Positions 1-10,128 are shown, numbered from the stretch's first letter. The stretch: 50,561 nt of DNA from Deltaproteobacteria bacterium (GCA_024639185.1 JAHEIW010000019.1:1-50561), one strand, 5' to 3'. Notes: generated by a model not told the origin, from the sequence alone. Made by a program: numbers and translations.

Positions 1-43
1 CGAGTTCGATTGTTGTAGAATCTCGAATACGCGATTCTGACAA

Positions 44-1201
44 TTAGGCACGCTTTGCGAGGTACGTTTGAAGCCGATCCATGCCTTCTTCGATATTTTC
101 CATCGAATTGGCATAGGAAAATCGTAAATAGCCTTCGCCGTTTTTGCCAAAGTCGATTCCCGGGCTAACACCCACATGAGCTTTTTCCAGAATGTCAAAG
201 GCCAGTTTATAGGAGTCGGAAGAAATGTGTTTGGCGTTGGCAAAAACATAAAACGCACCGGTGGGCTCCACTGTAATCCCAAGCCCCATCTCCTTTAAGC
301 GGCGAATGATATATTTGCGGCGTCTGTTATAGGTCTGTTGCATGCGGGCCACATCTTCGGCACCGTGTTTCAGGGCCGCAATACCGGCCTGCTGAACCAT
401 GGCATTGGCTGAAATGAAAAAGTTCTGTTGCAGCTTTTGCATGGGGCGAATAAATGCTTTGGGTGCCATGACGTAGCCCAGGCGAAGTCCGGTCATGGCA
501 AACTGCTTGGAAAATCCATTGAGAACAAAGGCATGATCGGAAAATTCCAGGATCGAATGCGCCTGGCCCTCATACACCAGCCCATGATAAATTTCATCGG
601 AAACGATATAAGGGCATTGTTCACATTTTGTCAGCTTGGCGATTTGCTGCATGCGATCGAACGAAAGCAGATTGCCGGTGGGATTTGAAGGTGAGTTGAT
701 AAATACGGCTTTGGTTTGCGGGGTGATTTTTTGTCTGATGACTTCAGGTCGGTATTGAAAACCGTCTTCTTCATACACCGGAATTGTGATCAGTTTGCCG
801 TCCACAAATTTGATAAAATTCGGATAGCAGGCATAGTGCGGGTCTGAAATAATAACTTCATGCCCTGGTTCAAGCAGGGCTGCGAAAACAAGGAAAATGG
901 CCGGCGATGAACCGGATGTGACAATCACCTGGTCCGGGTCGACCGACACCTGATAGTGCTTTTGATAATACTCACAAATAGCTTCGCGCAGCTCATACAA
1001 ACCCAGGCTGTGGGTGTAATGCGTAAATCCGTCCTCGAGGGCTTTGCAGGCCGCTTCTTTAACGCAGTCCGGTGTATCAAAATCAGGCTCACCGACTTCC
1101 AGATGGATGATGCGGGCGCCTTTGCGCTCCAGCTCTTGGGCCCTTTCGAGCACATCCATCACGATAAAGGAGCTCATTTCCCGGGTGCGACTTGATTCCA
1201 T
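44..1201 (-). CDS. PLP-dependent class I/II aminotransferase
   Basis: 385-residue fold-type I aminotransferase, full length for the AspC/AAT-Ib group. Visible marks are the substrate-loop motif SPSNPTG (about 170-176), the pyridine-nitrogen Asp in SDEIYHG (D202), the Schiff-base lysine K232 in GFSKQFAMTG, and R240 in GLRLGY. It should transfer an amino group between an amino acid and a 2-oxoacid in the cytoplasm; the substrate cannot be read from sequence. An AGGACC stretch lies just before the ATG. It is the last gene of a minus-strand run after hisI and hisG, but a palindromic repeat separates it from hisG, so a role as the histidinol-phosphate aminotransferase is only a weak guess. Aspartate or aromatic aminotransferase is as likely. 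Confidence 0.93.
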   Translation of the reverse strand: MESSRTREMSSFIVMDVLERAQELERKGARIIHLEVGEPDFDTPDCVKEAACKALEDGFTHYTHSLGLYELREAICEYYQKHYQVSVDPDQVIVTSGSSPAIFLVFAALLEPGHEVIISDPHYACYPNFIKFVDGKLITIPVYEEDGFQYRPEVIRQKITPQTKAVFINSPSNPTGNLLSFDRMQQIAKLTKCEQCPYIVSDEIYHGLVYEGQAHSILEFSDHAFVLNGFSKQFAMTGLRLGYVMAPKAFIRPMQKLQQNFFISANAMVQQAGIAALKHGAEDVARMQQTYNRRRKYIIRRLKEMGLGITVEPTGAFYVFANAKHISSDSYKLAFDILEKAHVGVSPGIDFGKNGEGYLRFSYANSMENIEEGMDRLQTYLAKRA

Positions 1202-1215
1202 TATCAGGTCCTTTT

Positions 1216-1292
1216 GTTGCGGGTTACGGGTTACGCGTTTCGAACCTCAGCATCATCGCCTAACTCGCCACTCGCAACACGGAACGCGCAAC
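1216..1292. repeat. Palindromic intergenic repeat, GTTGCGGGTTACG type
   Basis: Left arm 1216-1237 and right arm 1273-1292 are imperfect inverted copies (16 of 20 bases pair) built from a degenerate 'GTTnCG' unit. The element fills nearly the whole gap between the hisG stop and the aminotransferase start. It could fold as a hairpin in the transcript. Confidence 0.6.
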
Positions 1293-1293
1293 T

Positions 1294-2169
1294 TTATATG
1301 ACTTTATTCAAAGGATATTCGATGATTCCTTCCGCCCCAGATTTCATCAGTTGAGGAATGAGATCGCGCACAACATCGGATTTAACCACAATTTCCACCG
1401 AGAACCAACTGGACTGATAAAGCGGCGCCACCGTCGGCGCATTCAGGCTCGGCAGCATAGCGATCACACCTTCCATCTTTTCTTTGGGGACATTCATTTT
1501 AATACCCACCATTTTTTCACCGCGCAGAGCCCCTTTGAGCAAAAGCGCAATTTGCTCTATTTTATTGCGTTTGGCCCTATCCTTCCAGACGTCATGGTTG
1601 GCAATCAGCTGGGTATTGGTCTGCATGAGCTCATGAATCACGCGCAGGCCATGGGCCTTGATCGTGGCTTCGGTCTCGGTCACCTCCACGACTGCATCGG
1701 CCAGACCGGACACCACTTTGGCTTCGGTCGCACCCCATGAAAATTCTACACTGACATTGATCTTGCGGTCCTTGAAATAGCGCCGGGTAAAATTGGTCAT
1801 CTCGGTGGCAATTTTTTTGTCTTCACAATCTTCAATTTTTTGAATGGGTGAGTCATAGGGTACGGCCAGCACCCAGCGCGCCGGTCTGGAGCTGACTTTA
1901 GAATAGACCAGATCGCTGACCACCTGAATGTCCGATTCGTTTTCGGCAATCCAATCCTTGCCGGTCAGACCGGCATCCAGCGTGCCGCTCTCGACATAAT
2001 TTGACATCTCCTGTGCGCGGCAAATGGCGCATTCAATGGTATCATCATTGATTTCAGGAAAATAACTTCGACCATTAATGTTTATATCCCATCCTGAGCG
2101 CCGGAATAGCGCTATCGTTGCATCTTGCAAACTGCCTTTGGGAATGCCCAGTTTGATTGGCTGTTTCAC
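1294..2169 (-). CDS. hisG: ATP phosphoribosyltransferase, long form
   Basis: 291 residues, matching the long, hexameric HisG family that carries its own C-terminal regulatory domain (about 215-290) for histidine feedback. It catalyses the first step of histidine synthesis: ATP plus PRPP gives phosphoribosyl-ATP. The N-terminus ([10 protein letters not shown]) and the GLTGKDW and EVTETEATI segments are typical of the catalytic lobes. The start is GTG and overlaps the hisI stop codon by four bases (GTGA), so the two are translationally coupled. No HisZ partner is needed for the long form. The other his genes are not in this window. Confidence 0.96.
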   Translation of the reverse strand: MKQPIKLGIPKGSLQDATIALFRRSGWDININGRSYFPEINDDTIECAICRAQEMSNYVESGTLDAGLTGKDWIAENESDIQVVSDLVYSKVSSRPARWVLAVPYDSPIQKIEDCEDKKIATEMTNFTRRYFKDRKINVSVEFSWGATEAKVVSGLADAVVEVTETEATIKAHGLRVIHELMQTNTQLIANHDVWKDRAKRNKIEQIALLLKGALRGEKMVGIKMNVPKEKMEGVIAMLPSLNAPTVAPLYQSSWFSVEIVVKSDVVRDLIPQLMKSGAEGIIEYPLNKVI

Positions 2170-2543
2170 TTACCGTATACCTCCTTGGGGTCGAATACCG
2201 GCTCGCCCACGATCCGAACAGAGCCGTTTTCAACCTTTTTATGAAAGCAGCTGCGGTGCCCGGTGTGACAGGCCGCACCGCCCAGCTGTTCTATTTTTAA
2301 CAGCACGGTATCCGCATCACAATCGACGCGGATTTCTTTGACGATTTGCTGATGACCGGATGACTGGCCTTTGATCCACAATTCCTGTCGCGAGCGGCTC
2401 CAATAGGTGGCTTTGCCGGTTTTCAGGGTTGCCTCCCAGGCCTGCTGATTCATATACGCCAGCATCAGCACCTCACCGGTCTCATAATCCTGCGCAATCG
2501 CGGGAATCAGACCGCCACGTTTATCGAAATCAGGTATCTTCAT
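2166..2543 (-). CDS. hisI: Phosphoribosyl-AMP cyclohydrolase
   Basis: 125-residue monofunctional HisI without a fused HisE domain. It hydrolyses phosphoribosyl-AMP to the ProFAR precursor, the third step of histidine synthesis. The metal-binding DCDAD motif and the downstream Cys/His cluster [10 protein letters not shown] of the family are present; so is the substrate segment [10 protein letters not shown]. It is the first gene of the hisI-hisG pair, overlapping hisG by four bases. A TACAAT sequence lies upstream on the minus strand, but no convincing -35 box is seen, so the promoter is not assigned. Confidence 0.96.
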   Translation of the reverse strand: MKIPDFDKRGGLIPAIAQDYETGEVLMLAYMNQQAWEATLKTGKATYWSRSRQELWIKGQSSGHQQIVKEIRVDCDADTVLLKIEQLGGAACHTGHRSCFHKKVENGSVRIVGEPVFDPKEVYGK

Positions 2544-2785
2544 TTTTTATGAAATCACAGGTTGAAATTGTACCATAAAGGCGTTAAACTAAAAGTTTGT
2601 GATGTTCTCTAATTTAAGAATACCCATCCAGAATCATAAATTGTTGTAAGTAACTGTAACTCAACTGAATGTCAATTAAATTATTTTAAACCTAAACCAT
2701 ATACTTTCTTTTGGGTGAGGCGGATATCCCGCGTCATCGTAGACTTTAAAGGAAACCATCTCCAGACTTACGGATACGAACAAGC

Positions 2786-5203
2786 ATGGCCAGAACCAAA
2801 ACAGAAACGGACGTCTTAAAGCCCAAGAAACGACATTTTTTCAGGAAATTTTTATTGTGGTCGTTTCTTCTGGGATTTATTGTGGCTTTTATGGGCGCGG
2901 TGGCCGGCGTCGGGGTCTATCTTTACCTGAGCAAGAATCTGCCGCAAATTAGCAATTTAACGCAATATCATCCACCCATTATCACCACGGTTTACTCGGA
3001 TGACGGCCGCAAAATCGCCGAATTCTTCGAAGAGCGCCGCATCATTAAATCCCTTGAGGAAATGCCTCCGGCCCTGATCAATGCCTTTATTGCCGCTGAG
3101 GACTCACGATTTTATAAACACAGAGGCATCGATTTTTACAGTATCACGCGGGCATTTTTCAAAAACCTGGAAGCCGGGACCATTGTTCAGGGCGGCAGCA
3201 CCATTACCCAGCAGGTTACCAAATCCTTTTTGCTGACGCCGCAAAAAACTTATACGCGCAAGATCAAAGAAGCGATTCTGGCTTACCGGATCGACAAGGT
3301 CTTTAACAAAAAAGAAATCCTCTACCTGTATCTAAACCAGATCTACCTGGGCCACGGTGCTTACGGCGTTGAAGCTGCAGCCGAAAATTATTTCGGCAAA
3401 TCCGTGACGGATCTTAATCTGGCTGAATGTGCCATTCTGGCCGGTTTACCCCAGGCGCCGAGCAAATACTCGCCATTCCGGCATCCGGAAAGGGCCAAGC
3501 AACGCCAAATATATGTGCTCAACCGTATGCTGACCGAGCGATATGTCACAAAAGCGCAGGTCGACGAGGCCATCAACACCGAAGTGGAGATCAAACCGCG
3601 CCGTAATCTGTATATTGAAGAAATCCCGTACTACACAGAACAGGTCCGCCGTTACATCGAGGAAAAATACGGTCGCGAGATGCTATACACCCAGGGACTT
3701 AAAATTTATACCGCTGTGAATCTTGAGATGCAAAAAATTGCCCAGGAAGAAATCGAAAAAGGCCTGCATGAACTGGATAAACGTCAGGGATTTCGCGGGC
3801 CGCTTGATGAGCTGGCCCCTGAAGAAATTGAGACCTTTTCAAACAGCATTCAAGCCGAGCTGGATAATGAACCCCTTGAAGCCGGCCGAACCGTTAAAGG
3901 CGTGGCCATAAAGGTGGATAATAAAAATAAAGTCGTTACGGTGCGAATCGGAAATTCGCTCGGACAAATAGCGCTGTCCGATATGGAATGGGCCCGGAAG
4001 CCGGATATAGATGTGGCCTATTATGAAGTCAAGGTCAAGCGCCCTGGCGAAGCCCTGAAAGCAGGAGATGTCATCTGGGTCAAAGCCAAGGAAAAGCCGG
4101 AAGATGTGGAATTATGGCCATTGGCTCTGGAACAGGAGCCGGTCGCCCAGGCGGCTTTAATGTGTATCGAGGCGGAGACCGGATTTGTGAAAGCGATCGT
4201 CGGCGGCCGCGATTTTCGTGACAGCCAGTTTAATCGTGCCATCCAATCCCGGCGTCAGCCGGGCTCGGCGTTTAAACCGCTGATCTATGCCGCGGCTTTA
4301 GATAAACAGTACGAGGAAGAACCAGAACGGTTTTATACCCCGGCATCGGTCATCATTGATTCGCCTATCGTGTTCGACGACGAAGAACGAGATTTTACCT
4401 GGAAGCCTAAAAATTACAAAGAGCGGTTTTTCGGCCCCACGCTCATGCGCGATGCGCTGGCCAAATCACGCAATGTGGTAACCATTAAGATCTTGCAGGA
4501 TATCGGCATTGACTATGCCATTGATTATGCCAACAAACTGGGAATTAATTCAGATTTGAGCAAGGATCTTTCTATTGCCCTGGGGTCTTCAGGTGTGTCG
4601 TTGCTCGAGTTGACCAAAGCCTATTCTGTTTTTGCCAATCAGGGGTACTTGATCGAACCGGTCTTTATCACCAAGATTGAAGATCGGGACGGCAACGTGC
4701 TCGAAGAAATGACACCTGAGCGCATCAAAGTGATTGAAGAAAGCACCGCCTACCTCATAACGCATCTGCTTGAAGGTGTGGTCAAGTATGGGACCGGCTG
4801 GCGGGTTAAAGCGCTAAATCGACCCGTGGCCGGCAAGACCGGCACGACCAACAATTTGTTTGATGCCTGGTTTATGGGATACACCACCCGGTATATCACC
4901 GGCACCTGGGTGGGATTTGATGATGAGGCGCCGCTGGGAAAATCTGAAACCGGTTCCCGTGCGGCCAGTCCGATCTGGCTGGGTTTTATGCAGCGCATCC
5001 TGGCGGATAAACCGCCCAAGATATTTGAGGTGCCCGAAGGCGTCGTCTTTACCCAGATTGATGCTGAAACCGGGCTTTTGCCGATTCCCGAATCCAAAGA
5101 AACAGTGTTTGTCTGCTTTAAGGAAGGCACCGAGCCCACCGAATTCTCCCAAAAGCCAGGCGAGATTGCCAATACCGGCGAATTCTTCAAAAAAGATCTA
5201 TAG
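2786..5203 (+). CDS. mrcA: Class A penicillin-binding protein (PBP1A)
   Basis: 805-residue bifunctional peptidoglycan synthase. A short cytoplasmic Lys/Arg-rich tail is followed by one membrane segment (about 20-45), a GT51 glycosyltransferase domain (about 60-235; EDSRFYKHRG and QGGSTITQQ), an inserted OB-like segment as in Gram-negative PBP1A, and a transpeptidase domain. The penicillin-binding triad is complete: SxxK at S494-K497, SxN at S561-N563, KTG at 684-686. It polymerises and cross-links peptidoglycan on the periplasmic face of the inner membrane. It is a lone plus-strand gene diverging from hisI, with a 242-base gap between them. The ribosome-binding site is weak. Confidence 0.97.
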   Translation: MARTKTETDVLKPKKRHFFRKFLLWSFLLGFIVAFMGAVAGVGVYLYLSKNLPQISNLTQYHPPIITTVYSDDGRKIAEFFEERRIIKSLEEMPPALINAFIAAEDSRFYKHRGIDFYSITRAFFKNLEAGTIVQGGSTITQQVTKSFLLTPQKTYTRKIKEAILAYRIDKVFNKKEILYLYLNQIYLGHGAYGVEAAAENYFGKSVTDLNLAECAILAGLPQAPSKYSPFRHPERAKQRQIYVLNRMLTERYVTKAQVDEAINTEVEIKPRRNLYIEEIPYYTEQVRRYIEEKYGREMLYTQGLKIYTAVNLEMQKIAQEEIEKGLHELDKRQGFRGPLDELAPEEIETFSNSIQAELDNEPLEAGRTVKGVAIKVDNKNKVVTVRIGNSLGQIALSDMEWARKPDIDVAYYEVKVKRPGEALKAGDVIWVKAKEKPEDVELWPLALEQEPVAQAALMCIEAETGFVKAIVGGRDFRDSQFNRAIQSRRQPGSAFKPLIYAAALDKQYEEEPERFYTPASVIIDSPIVFDDEERDFTWKPKNYKERFFGPTLMRDALAKSRNVVTIKILQDIGIDYAIDYANKLGINSDLSKDLSIALGSSGVSLLELTKAYSVFANQGYLIEPVFITKIEDRDGNVLEEMTPERIKVIEESTAYLITHLLEGVVKYGTGWRVKALNRPVAGKTGTTNNLFDAWFMGYTTRYITGTWVGFDDEAPLGKSETGSRAASPIWLGFMQRILADKPPKIFEVPEGVVFTQIDAETGLLPIPESKETVFVCFKEGTEPTEFSQKPGEIANTGEFFKKDL

Positions 5204-5223
5204 TATCGCTCAAATAAGGTGAC

Positions 5224-5335
5224 AGGTTTCGGGTGTCAGGTGTCAGGCCTTCGGTGGCCGGTTCCGAGCCCTTGCCACTCAGTAGCCATAGCGGTCTTAT
5301 GTTCCCTGACACCTGAACACTGACACCTGAAACCT
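5224..5335. repeat. Palindromic intergenic repeat, CAGGTGTCAGG type
   Basis: Left arm 5224-5247 and right arm 5305-5335 are inverted copies, each built from two or three 'CAGGTGT' units, around a GC-rich loop. It lies between the convergent ends of the PBP1A gene and the binding-protein gene, so it may act as a shared terminator-like hairpin, although no clear T-run follows. Confidence 0.65.
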
Positions 5336-5348
5336 CATAGGCAGCCAG

Positions 5349-6536
5349 CTATTGGGGTGGGGTATAAATTGGCTTATGAGTTGCAAACTCTTTCGGCCAG
5401 ATGATCTCTTGCTTTGCGTTAATCCACTGAACCAGATATGCCGGCAGCTTGTTCTGCTGGCTTTTGTTGTCGTAGGCCACAAATTTAATGGGCCCCAGCA
5501 GCGTCATCATATCCGTGCGGGAAAGCGCATCACGAATTGCTGCTGGCGTCAGCTGCCGGGCGCGCTTGAGGGCATCGGCGATCACCATGATTCCAGCACA
5601 GGCCTCAGCCCCGTAGCGCCCGGGCGGGGTCTTGTACCGGGCTATAAATCTTTTGTTGAATGCGGCCGCTCCACGATGCGGCACTAAAGGGGTCCACAAA
5701 GCGGTGTTGACAATATAGTTGTACGATTTTCCGGCCTGACTAAGAAAATCAGTTTGTTCAAATCCATTTCCTTCGCCGACAAACAGTTTGGGATTCAACT
5801 TAAGCGCTCTCGTTTGGCGCACCAGCATGGCGGCGCTGCTGGCATCGTCTGCGATGGCATAAACACAATCCGGATTTTTGGTCTGAACTCGGACCAGCGT
5901 TTGTGATAAATTAGGGACACCGGTTTCAAAACGTTCCCTGGTCACCAGCACCAGACCCAGCGCATCAGATCTTATGGAAAAACGTCGCGCAGCAGCTGAA
6001 CTTTGAAGCGATTGTGTTTGTACGATTGCAACTGATTTAATATCTGATGCCGTTGTTATTAAAAACGATGCGAGAGCCTCGAGCCGCTCACCGAGGGGTT
6101 GATTCAGCCTGAAAACGTATTCCCAGCCCTGCTCGGTAATTTTGTCTGCTGATGCACTGGTCACGACAAACGGTATCCGGCTGTGCTGGGCAATGGCACT
6201 GGTGGCCCAGGTTGCCGAATTTGAAAAGCCGCCGCTGATGACCAGGACGTTGTCCGTTTGGAGTAATTTTCTGATAGCAGCCCGCCCCCCATCCGGAGTG
6301 CCTTTTGTGTCTGCAAGAACGGCTTCAATTTTGCGGTCCTTGATCCCCCCGCGGGCGTTAATTTCAGCGATTGTCATCTGAACAGCGTTTTTTTGAATCT
6401 GTCCGATGGCAGCATGGCGACCGGTGAGTGGCAGCAATACCCCTGTTTTTAGCGGGTCAGCGGCTAAGGCTCTGGAAAGCATGATCCCACTGAATAAGGT
6501 TATAAAACTGATTGCTATTGCCGCCTTTTTTATCAC
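5349..6536 (-). CDS. ABC-type branched-chain amino acid-like substrate-binding protein
   Basis: 395-residue type I periplasmic binding protein of the LivJ/amide family. An N-terminal signal peptide (about 1-25, ending ALA before ADPLKTG) directs export; the opening 'TGVLLPLTGRHAAIGQ' is the family ligand-pocket start. The GTG start has a good site (GAGAGGGAAAT). No ABC permease or ATPase is nearby. A same-length paralogue lies at 10539-11726; the shared C-terminal pattern is 'LKRA..(L/Y)(T/S)PA.IR.AL..TD(M/L)MT..GP(I/V)KF'. It sits downstream of a kinase-regulator pair on the same strand, so it may feed that sensor instead of a transporter. The ligand is unknown. Confidence 0.9.
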   Translation of the reverse strand: MIKKAAIAISFITLFSGIMLSRALAADPLKTGVLLPLTGRHAAIGQIQKNAVQMTIAEINARGGIKDRKIEAVLADTKGTPDGGRAAIRKLLQTDNVLVISGGFSNSATWATSAIAQHSRIPFVVTSASADKITEQGWEYVFRLNQPLGERLEALASFLITTASDIKSVAIVQTQSLQSSAAARRFSIRSDALGLVLVTRERFETGVPNLSQTLVRVQTKNPDCVYAIADDASSAAMLVRQTRALKLNPKLFVGEGNGFEQTDFLSQAGKSYNYIVNTALWTPLVPHRGAAAFNKRFIARYKTPPGRYGAEACAGIMVIADALKRARQLTPAAIRDALSRTDMMTLLGPIKFVAYDNKSQQNKLPAYLVQWINAKQEIIWPKEFATHKPIYTPPQ

Positions 6537-6600
6537 GCTTATTTCCCTCTCATTGAAATCTTAAAATTACACAGCTAAAGCTATAAAAACCTGGCTTGAA

Positions 6601-7239
6601 TCAGGGCTCAATCAATTGATTTTGCATGGCAAAGCGAGATAACTCCGCGTTGTTTCGTAATCCCAGCTTTTTGAGCAGGCGGGCGCGATAGGTATCTACC
6701 GTTTTGATACTGATATGATAGGCACGAGCGATTTCGCGGTTGGTCTGTCCCATGGCCAGGCGGCGTAACACCTGGAGTTCCCGCATGGATAAGGAATCCA
6801 GGGGGGATTTACCATCCGACCCTTTTGCCACCCGCAACGCCAGAGATTCGGCCGCCTCCTCAGTGATGTAGCGTTGCCCTTCATGGATTTTGCGAATAGC
6901 CGTTACTAACTGCTCCGGTGCGGATTGTTTGGTGAGGTAACCCATGGCCCCGGCCTGAACGGCGCGAACCACATACTGCCCCTCCTCGTGCATGGTCAAC
7001 ACCAATATCGGCAAGTCCGGGTGGCGGATTTGTAATTGGCTGATGACTTCCAAACCATCAAGCCCGGGCATGGAGATATCGATAACGGCCACATCCGGAT
7101 TTTCTTTCTCAACCAGCTGAATGGCTTCGCGGCCATCGTCGGCTTCAGCGACCACCTGCATATCACCGCTTTCTTCGACAATGCGGCGCAGCCCGGCACG
7201 CACAATGCTATGGTCGTCTGCCAGTAGAACCTTAATCAA
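6601..7239 (-). CDS. NarL/FixJ-family response regulator
   Basis: 212 residues. The receiver domain (about 1-118) has the acidic pair D8-D9, the phospho-acceptor D54 in VIDISMPG, and the conserved Lys of the LTKQSAPEQ segment. The C-terminal LuxR-type helix-turn-helix (about 146-208; LSMRELQVLRRLAMGQTNRE) binds DNA. Phosphorylation by the upstream kinase (7422-9884) should promote dimerisation and promoter binding. The two genes are on one strand but separated by about 180 bases that contain a long inverted repeat. Likely targets are the neighbouring binding-protein and TRAP genes, by proximity only. Confidence 0.95.
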   Translation of the reverse strand: MIKVLLADDHSIVRAGLRRIVEESGDMQVVAEADDGREAIQLVEKENPDVAVIDISMPGLDGLEVISQLQIRHPDLPILVLTMHEEGQYVVRAVQAGAMGYLTKQSAPEQLVTAIRKIHEGQRYITEEAAESLALRVAKGSDGKSPLDSLSMRELQVLRRLAMGQTNREIARAYHISIKTVDTYRARLLKKLGLRNNAELSRFAMQNQLIEP

Positions 7240-7288
7240 TGTTACGTTTCCTTATTAAGGGATTTTGTGCTTAATAATAAATTGAATA

Positions 7289-7412
7289 TTGAAAATTGAA
7301 TATTGTCGATTGAATATTTAAGGTATGCTGTCTTTTTAAAACTACGCGTAATAAGAATGGCGGAGCGCTAGCGACATCCATAAATATTCAATAACCAATA
7401 TTCAATTTTCAA
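7289..7412. repeat. 32-base near-perfect inverted repeat between kinase and regulator
   Basis: Arm 7289-7320 pairs with 7381-7412 at 29 of 32 bases; loop 60 bases. Each arm is AT-rich and itself made of 'TTGAATATT' units. It lies inside what would otherwise be a kinase-regulator operon. A related one-armed tract of the same motif is at 25458-25490. Confidence 0.75.
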
Positions 7413-7421
7413 CTTGGTCGC

Positions 7422-9884
7422 CTAACTACCCGGCTGACCGTCAAGCGGGACTTTGAAAGACACCCGGGTTCCTTTGCGGGGTTGCGACTGAACGTCCAGA
7501 GAACCGCCAACCAATGCTGCGCGTTCGCGCATACCGGCCACCCCCAGCCCTTCGGAGTCAGTCAGATGCAGCGCATCGAACCCCAGCCCATCATCGACGA
7601 CGGTGAGGGTCAAAAAACCATTCCGGGTTTTAAGGGCCACCTCGACGTGACTGGCAGATGCATGTCGCGCAATATTTGTGAGCGCTTCCTGGGCAATCCG
7701 ATAGGCGGCAGTGGAAATGCCATCGTCAAGGCTCGAAACATCGTTGTGTTCGAATACACAAGCAATTTCGGTGCGTTTTTCAAAGTCAGCCGTATACCAC
7801 TCCAGCGCATCCACCAGGCCCAGGTCGTCGAGAACGCCGGGTCGCAGACGAAACGCCATCCCGCGCACATCCTCGATGTTCTTATCGATGAGCCTGCACA
7901 TTGTCAAGGCGCGCTCAGCCGCTTCAGGGTCCGCTTTTTTTAAGCGTTCATGCATCCAGACCGAATCCATACGCAGGGCGGTGAGCACCTGCCCCAGCTC
8001 ATCATGTAGTTCCCGCGCTATGGCGGAGCGCTCCTTTTCCTGATTGGCCATGATGCTGCCGGATAGACGCCGCAATTGCGTTTGAGCTTTTTTAACCGCC
8101 GTGATGTCATTCAAAATCCCGCAAACCCCGCTGATGGCACCGGATTCATCATAAATCGGAAATTTAACGGCCAGATAAGTATGCAATCCGTCAGATTGTT
8201 GGATATGTTCTTCGAGCTGCAAAGAGCGAGCTTCTTCCAAAACCTGCGCATCGCTGGCGCGGAATTGACCGGCGACTTTTTGCGGCAGGATATCATAGTC
8301 GGTTCTGCCCCGGATTTCGGTGTTACGGACCTCGAACAATTCTTCATAGCGGGTATTGACCAGGGTGTAACGCCCGGCTTTATCCTTGGTGTAAACGACA
8401 GCCGGCGTATAGGTTAAAATGTTTGTTATTTCCTCGGTCTGCTTGCGAACCAGACGTTCCAGATCCCTGGAGTAGAGACCGAGCTCTTCTTTGGCCTGTT
8501 TTAAAGCCTCTTCGGCGCGATTTCGCTGGGTGACATCAATTGAGACGGCTAAAGATCTTACGATGTTGCCTTTGGTATCGCGGTCGGCAATGGCCGAAAG
8601 CAGGACGTCAATTTTTTCACCATTTTTTTTTATAAACTGGTACGGGATATCCTGACAGAACCCGGTTTTGAAAAATTCAGGGATGACTGTGGTTTCAGCG
8701 TATTCGCGGGAATCCGGCGTAAAAAAGTCAGTGAGCTTGCGACCGATGATCTCATTGCGGCCGTAGCCCATAACCTCCGCCCAGTAAGCACTGACACTGA
8801 CGAGGCGGCCTTGCGGATCGATGGAGTGCAGCATGGCCGGCGTGTGATGATATAATGATCGAAAGCGTTCCTCGTTGCTGCGCAGCGCTTTTTCTGCTGA
8901 TCTGCGCTGCCGGATCTCGTGACTGGCCTGACGGTATAAAAAGAAAACCGCTATGCCGATCAGCACGCACAGCGCCAGCACGATGGGACCGGTGGTTTTT
9001 ATCAGGGGCTCGATGACGGCCTGTGTGATGGCATCCAGCCTGCGCAGATGCACCACATTCCACCCCGGATAGTTTGATCCCAGTTCCACCACCTGGATCT
9101 GGTAGGCATTGCCGTCACGGTCCAGGATATGATCATCTCTGGATTCCAGACCGGTCCAATTCCAGGGGCCGGTGCCGAATTGCAGGGATTGTTTGATCAA
9201 AGGGATATTATTCTGATTGTATCTCCACAGCAGATGATAGAGCCATTCTTTGCGGTTGGAAATAAAAATAACCCCGTTGGGATCATTGACCAGCACAATT
9301 TCGTCCAATTCGGCCCCCAGCTGGCTTTCAATTAACTCGATGGAAGCCTTGATCACCACAATGCCGACAGGGGCGTATCTGTTTTCCGCATACACGGGAT
9401 GGCTGTAATAAGCGCCGCGTTTGCCGGATGTGGTGCCCAGGGCCAGGTAGGTGCCAGGGTAACCTGAAATGGCATCTTTAAAATAGGGTCTAAAGGCAAA
9501 GTTTTGACCCACAAAACTATCGGGGGCATCGCGATTGGTGGAGGCAATGGTATTGCCGTCGGGATCCATCAGGTAACACTCATCCGAAGCCAGCGTTTTT
9601 TTAAAATGGTCCAGGGTGGCATTGGCCGCAGCCAGGTTTTCTGCATTGGATTGGGCCAGGGCCAGCCGGAGCGTTTGCATGCCGGCCAGGGTTTTGACAG
9701 GCTTGACGTTTTCAGCAAGGAAGATGCTTAGATTTTTTTTAATGGTTCGCAGGCGCTGATCTGCCTGCCGCTCAGCTTCTTTAAGGGCAGATTCTTTCAA
9801 AGATGAATAGTACAGATACCCGCCGGTGGAAGCCGATAAAAAGGCAAGCAAAGACAAAACGATTAAAATGATGCGAAGCTTCAT
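7422..9884 (-). CDS. Membrane sensor histidine kinase, DctB-like sensor, two PAS, HisKA_3
   Basis: 820 residues. Membrane segments at about 5-27 and 299-318 enclose a periplasmic double-Cache domain. The stretch NFAFRPYFKDA (129-139) with GTTSGKRGAYYSHP (150-163) closely resembles the C4-dicarboxylate sensor DctB. Two cytoplasmic PAS domains follow (about 335-460 and 480-600), then a HisKA_3 dimerisation domain with phospho-acceptor H627 in RELHDELGQ, and a HATPase domain (NIARHA; VVDDGLGFD). This kinase class pairs with NarL-type regulators, and one is encoded next. A small-molecule ligand, perhaps a dicarboxylate, is inferred from the sensor motif. Confidence 0.93.
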   Translation of the reverse strand: MKLRIILIVLSLLAFLSASTGGYLYYSSLKESALKEAERQADQRLRTIKKNLSIFLAENVKPVKTLAGMQTLRLALAQSNAENLAAANATLDHFKKTLASDECYLMDPDGNTIASTNRDAPDSFVGQNFAFRPYFKDAISGYPGTYLALGTTSGKRGAYYSHPVYAENRYAPVGIVVIKASIELIESQLGAELDEIVLVNDPNGVIFISNRKEWLYHLLWRYNQNNIPLIKQSLQFGTGPWNWTGLESRDDHILDRDGNAYQIQVVELGSNYPGWNVVHLRRLDAITQAVIEPLIKTTGPIVLALCVLIGIAVFFLYRQASHEIRQRRSAEKALRSNEERFRSLYHHTPAMLHSIDPQGRLVSVSAYWAEVMGYGRNEIIGRKLTDFFTPDSREYAETTVIPEFFKTGFCQDIPYQFIKKNGEKIDVLLSAIADRDTKGNIVRSLAVSIDVTQRNRAEEALKQAKEELGLYSRDLERLVRKQTEEITNILTYTPAVVYTKDKAGRYTLVNTRYEELFEVRNTEIRGRTDYDILPQKVAGQFRASDAQVLEEARSLQLEEHIQQSDGLHTYLAVKFPIYDESGAISGVCGILNDITAVKKAQTQLRRLSGSIMANQEKERSAIARELHDELGQVLTALRMDSVWMHERLKKADPEAAERALTMCRLIDKNIEDVRGMAFRLRPGVLDDLGLVDALEWYTADFEKRTEIACVFEHNDVSSLDDGISTAAYRIAQEALTNIARHASASHVEVALKTRNGFLTLTVVDDGLGFDALHLTDSEGLGVAGMRERAALVGGSLDVQSQPRKGTRVSFKVPLDGQPGS

Positions 9885-10128
9885 GATTCAAGATTCCGGG
9901 CACAAAAGTCGATAACGCCATTATCGGTAATTGCCTGAAAGGTTCCATCGGCATTTTTACCACCTCTATATTTACACCAACCGAATTTCGATAGCAAATG
10001 GTTTTAAAAAAGTCAGCCACAAGATCAAGTCTTATGTATCTGAATTGTCTGATAAAATTCATCGAGACGCTTCTACCGCGATATTGCAATCATTCAATTG
10101 TGTTTTATTTTTAATATATAATTATTTA

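Noticed and set aside
428-688. Plus-strand open frame of 86 codons
   Set aside because: Lies antisense within the aminotransferase gene, with no family resemblance; a shadow of the coding frame.
9781-10089. Minus-strand open frame of 102 codons upstream of the kinase
   Set aside because: Overlaps the kinase start in another frame and has no ribosome-binding site or recognisable domain.
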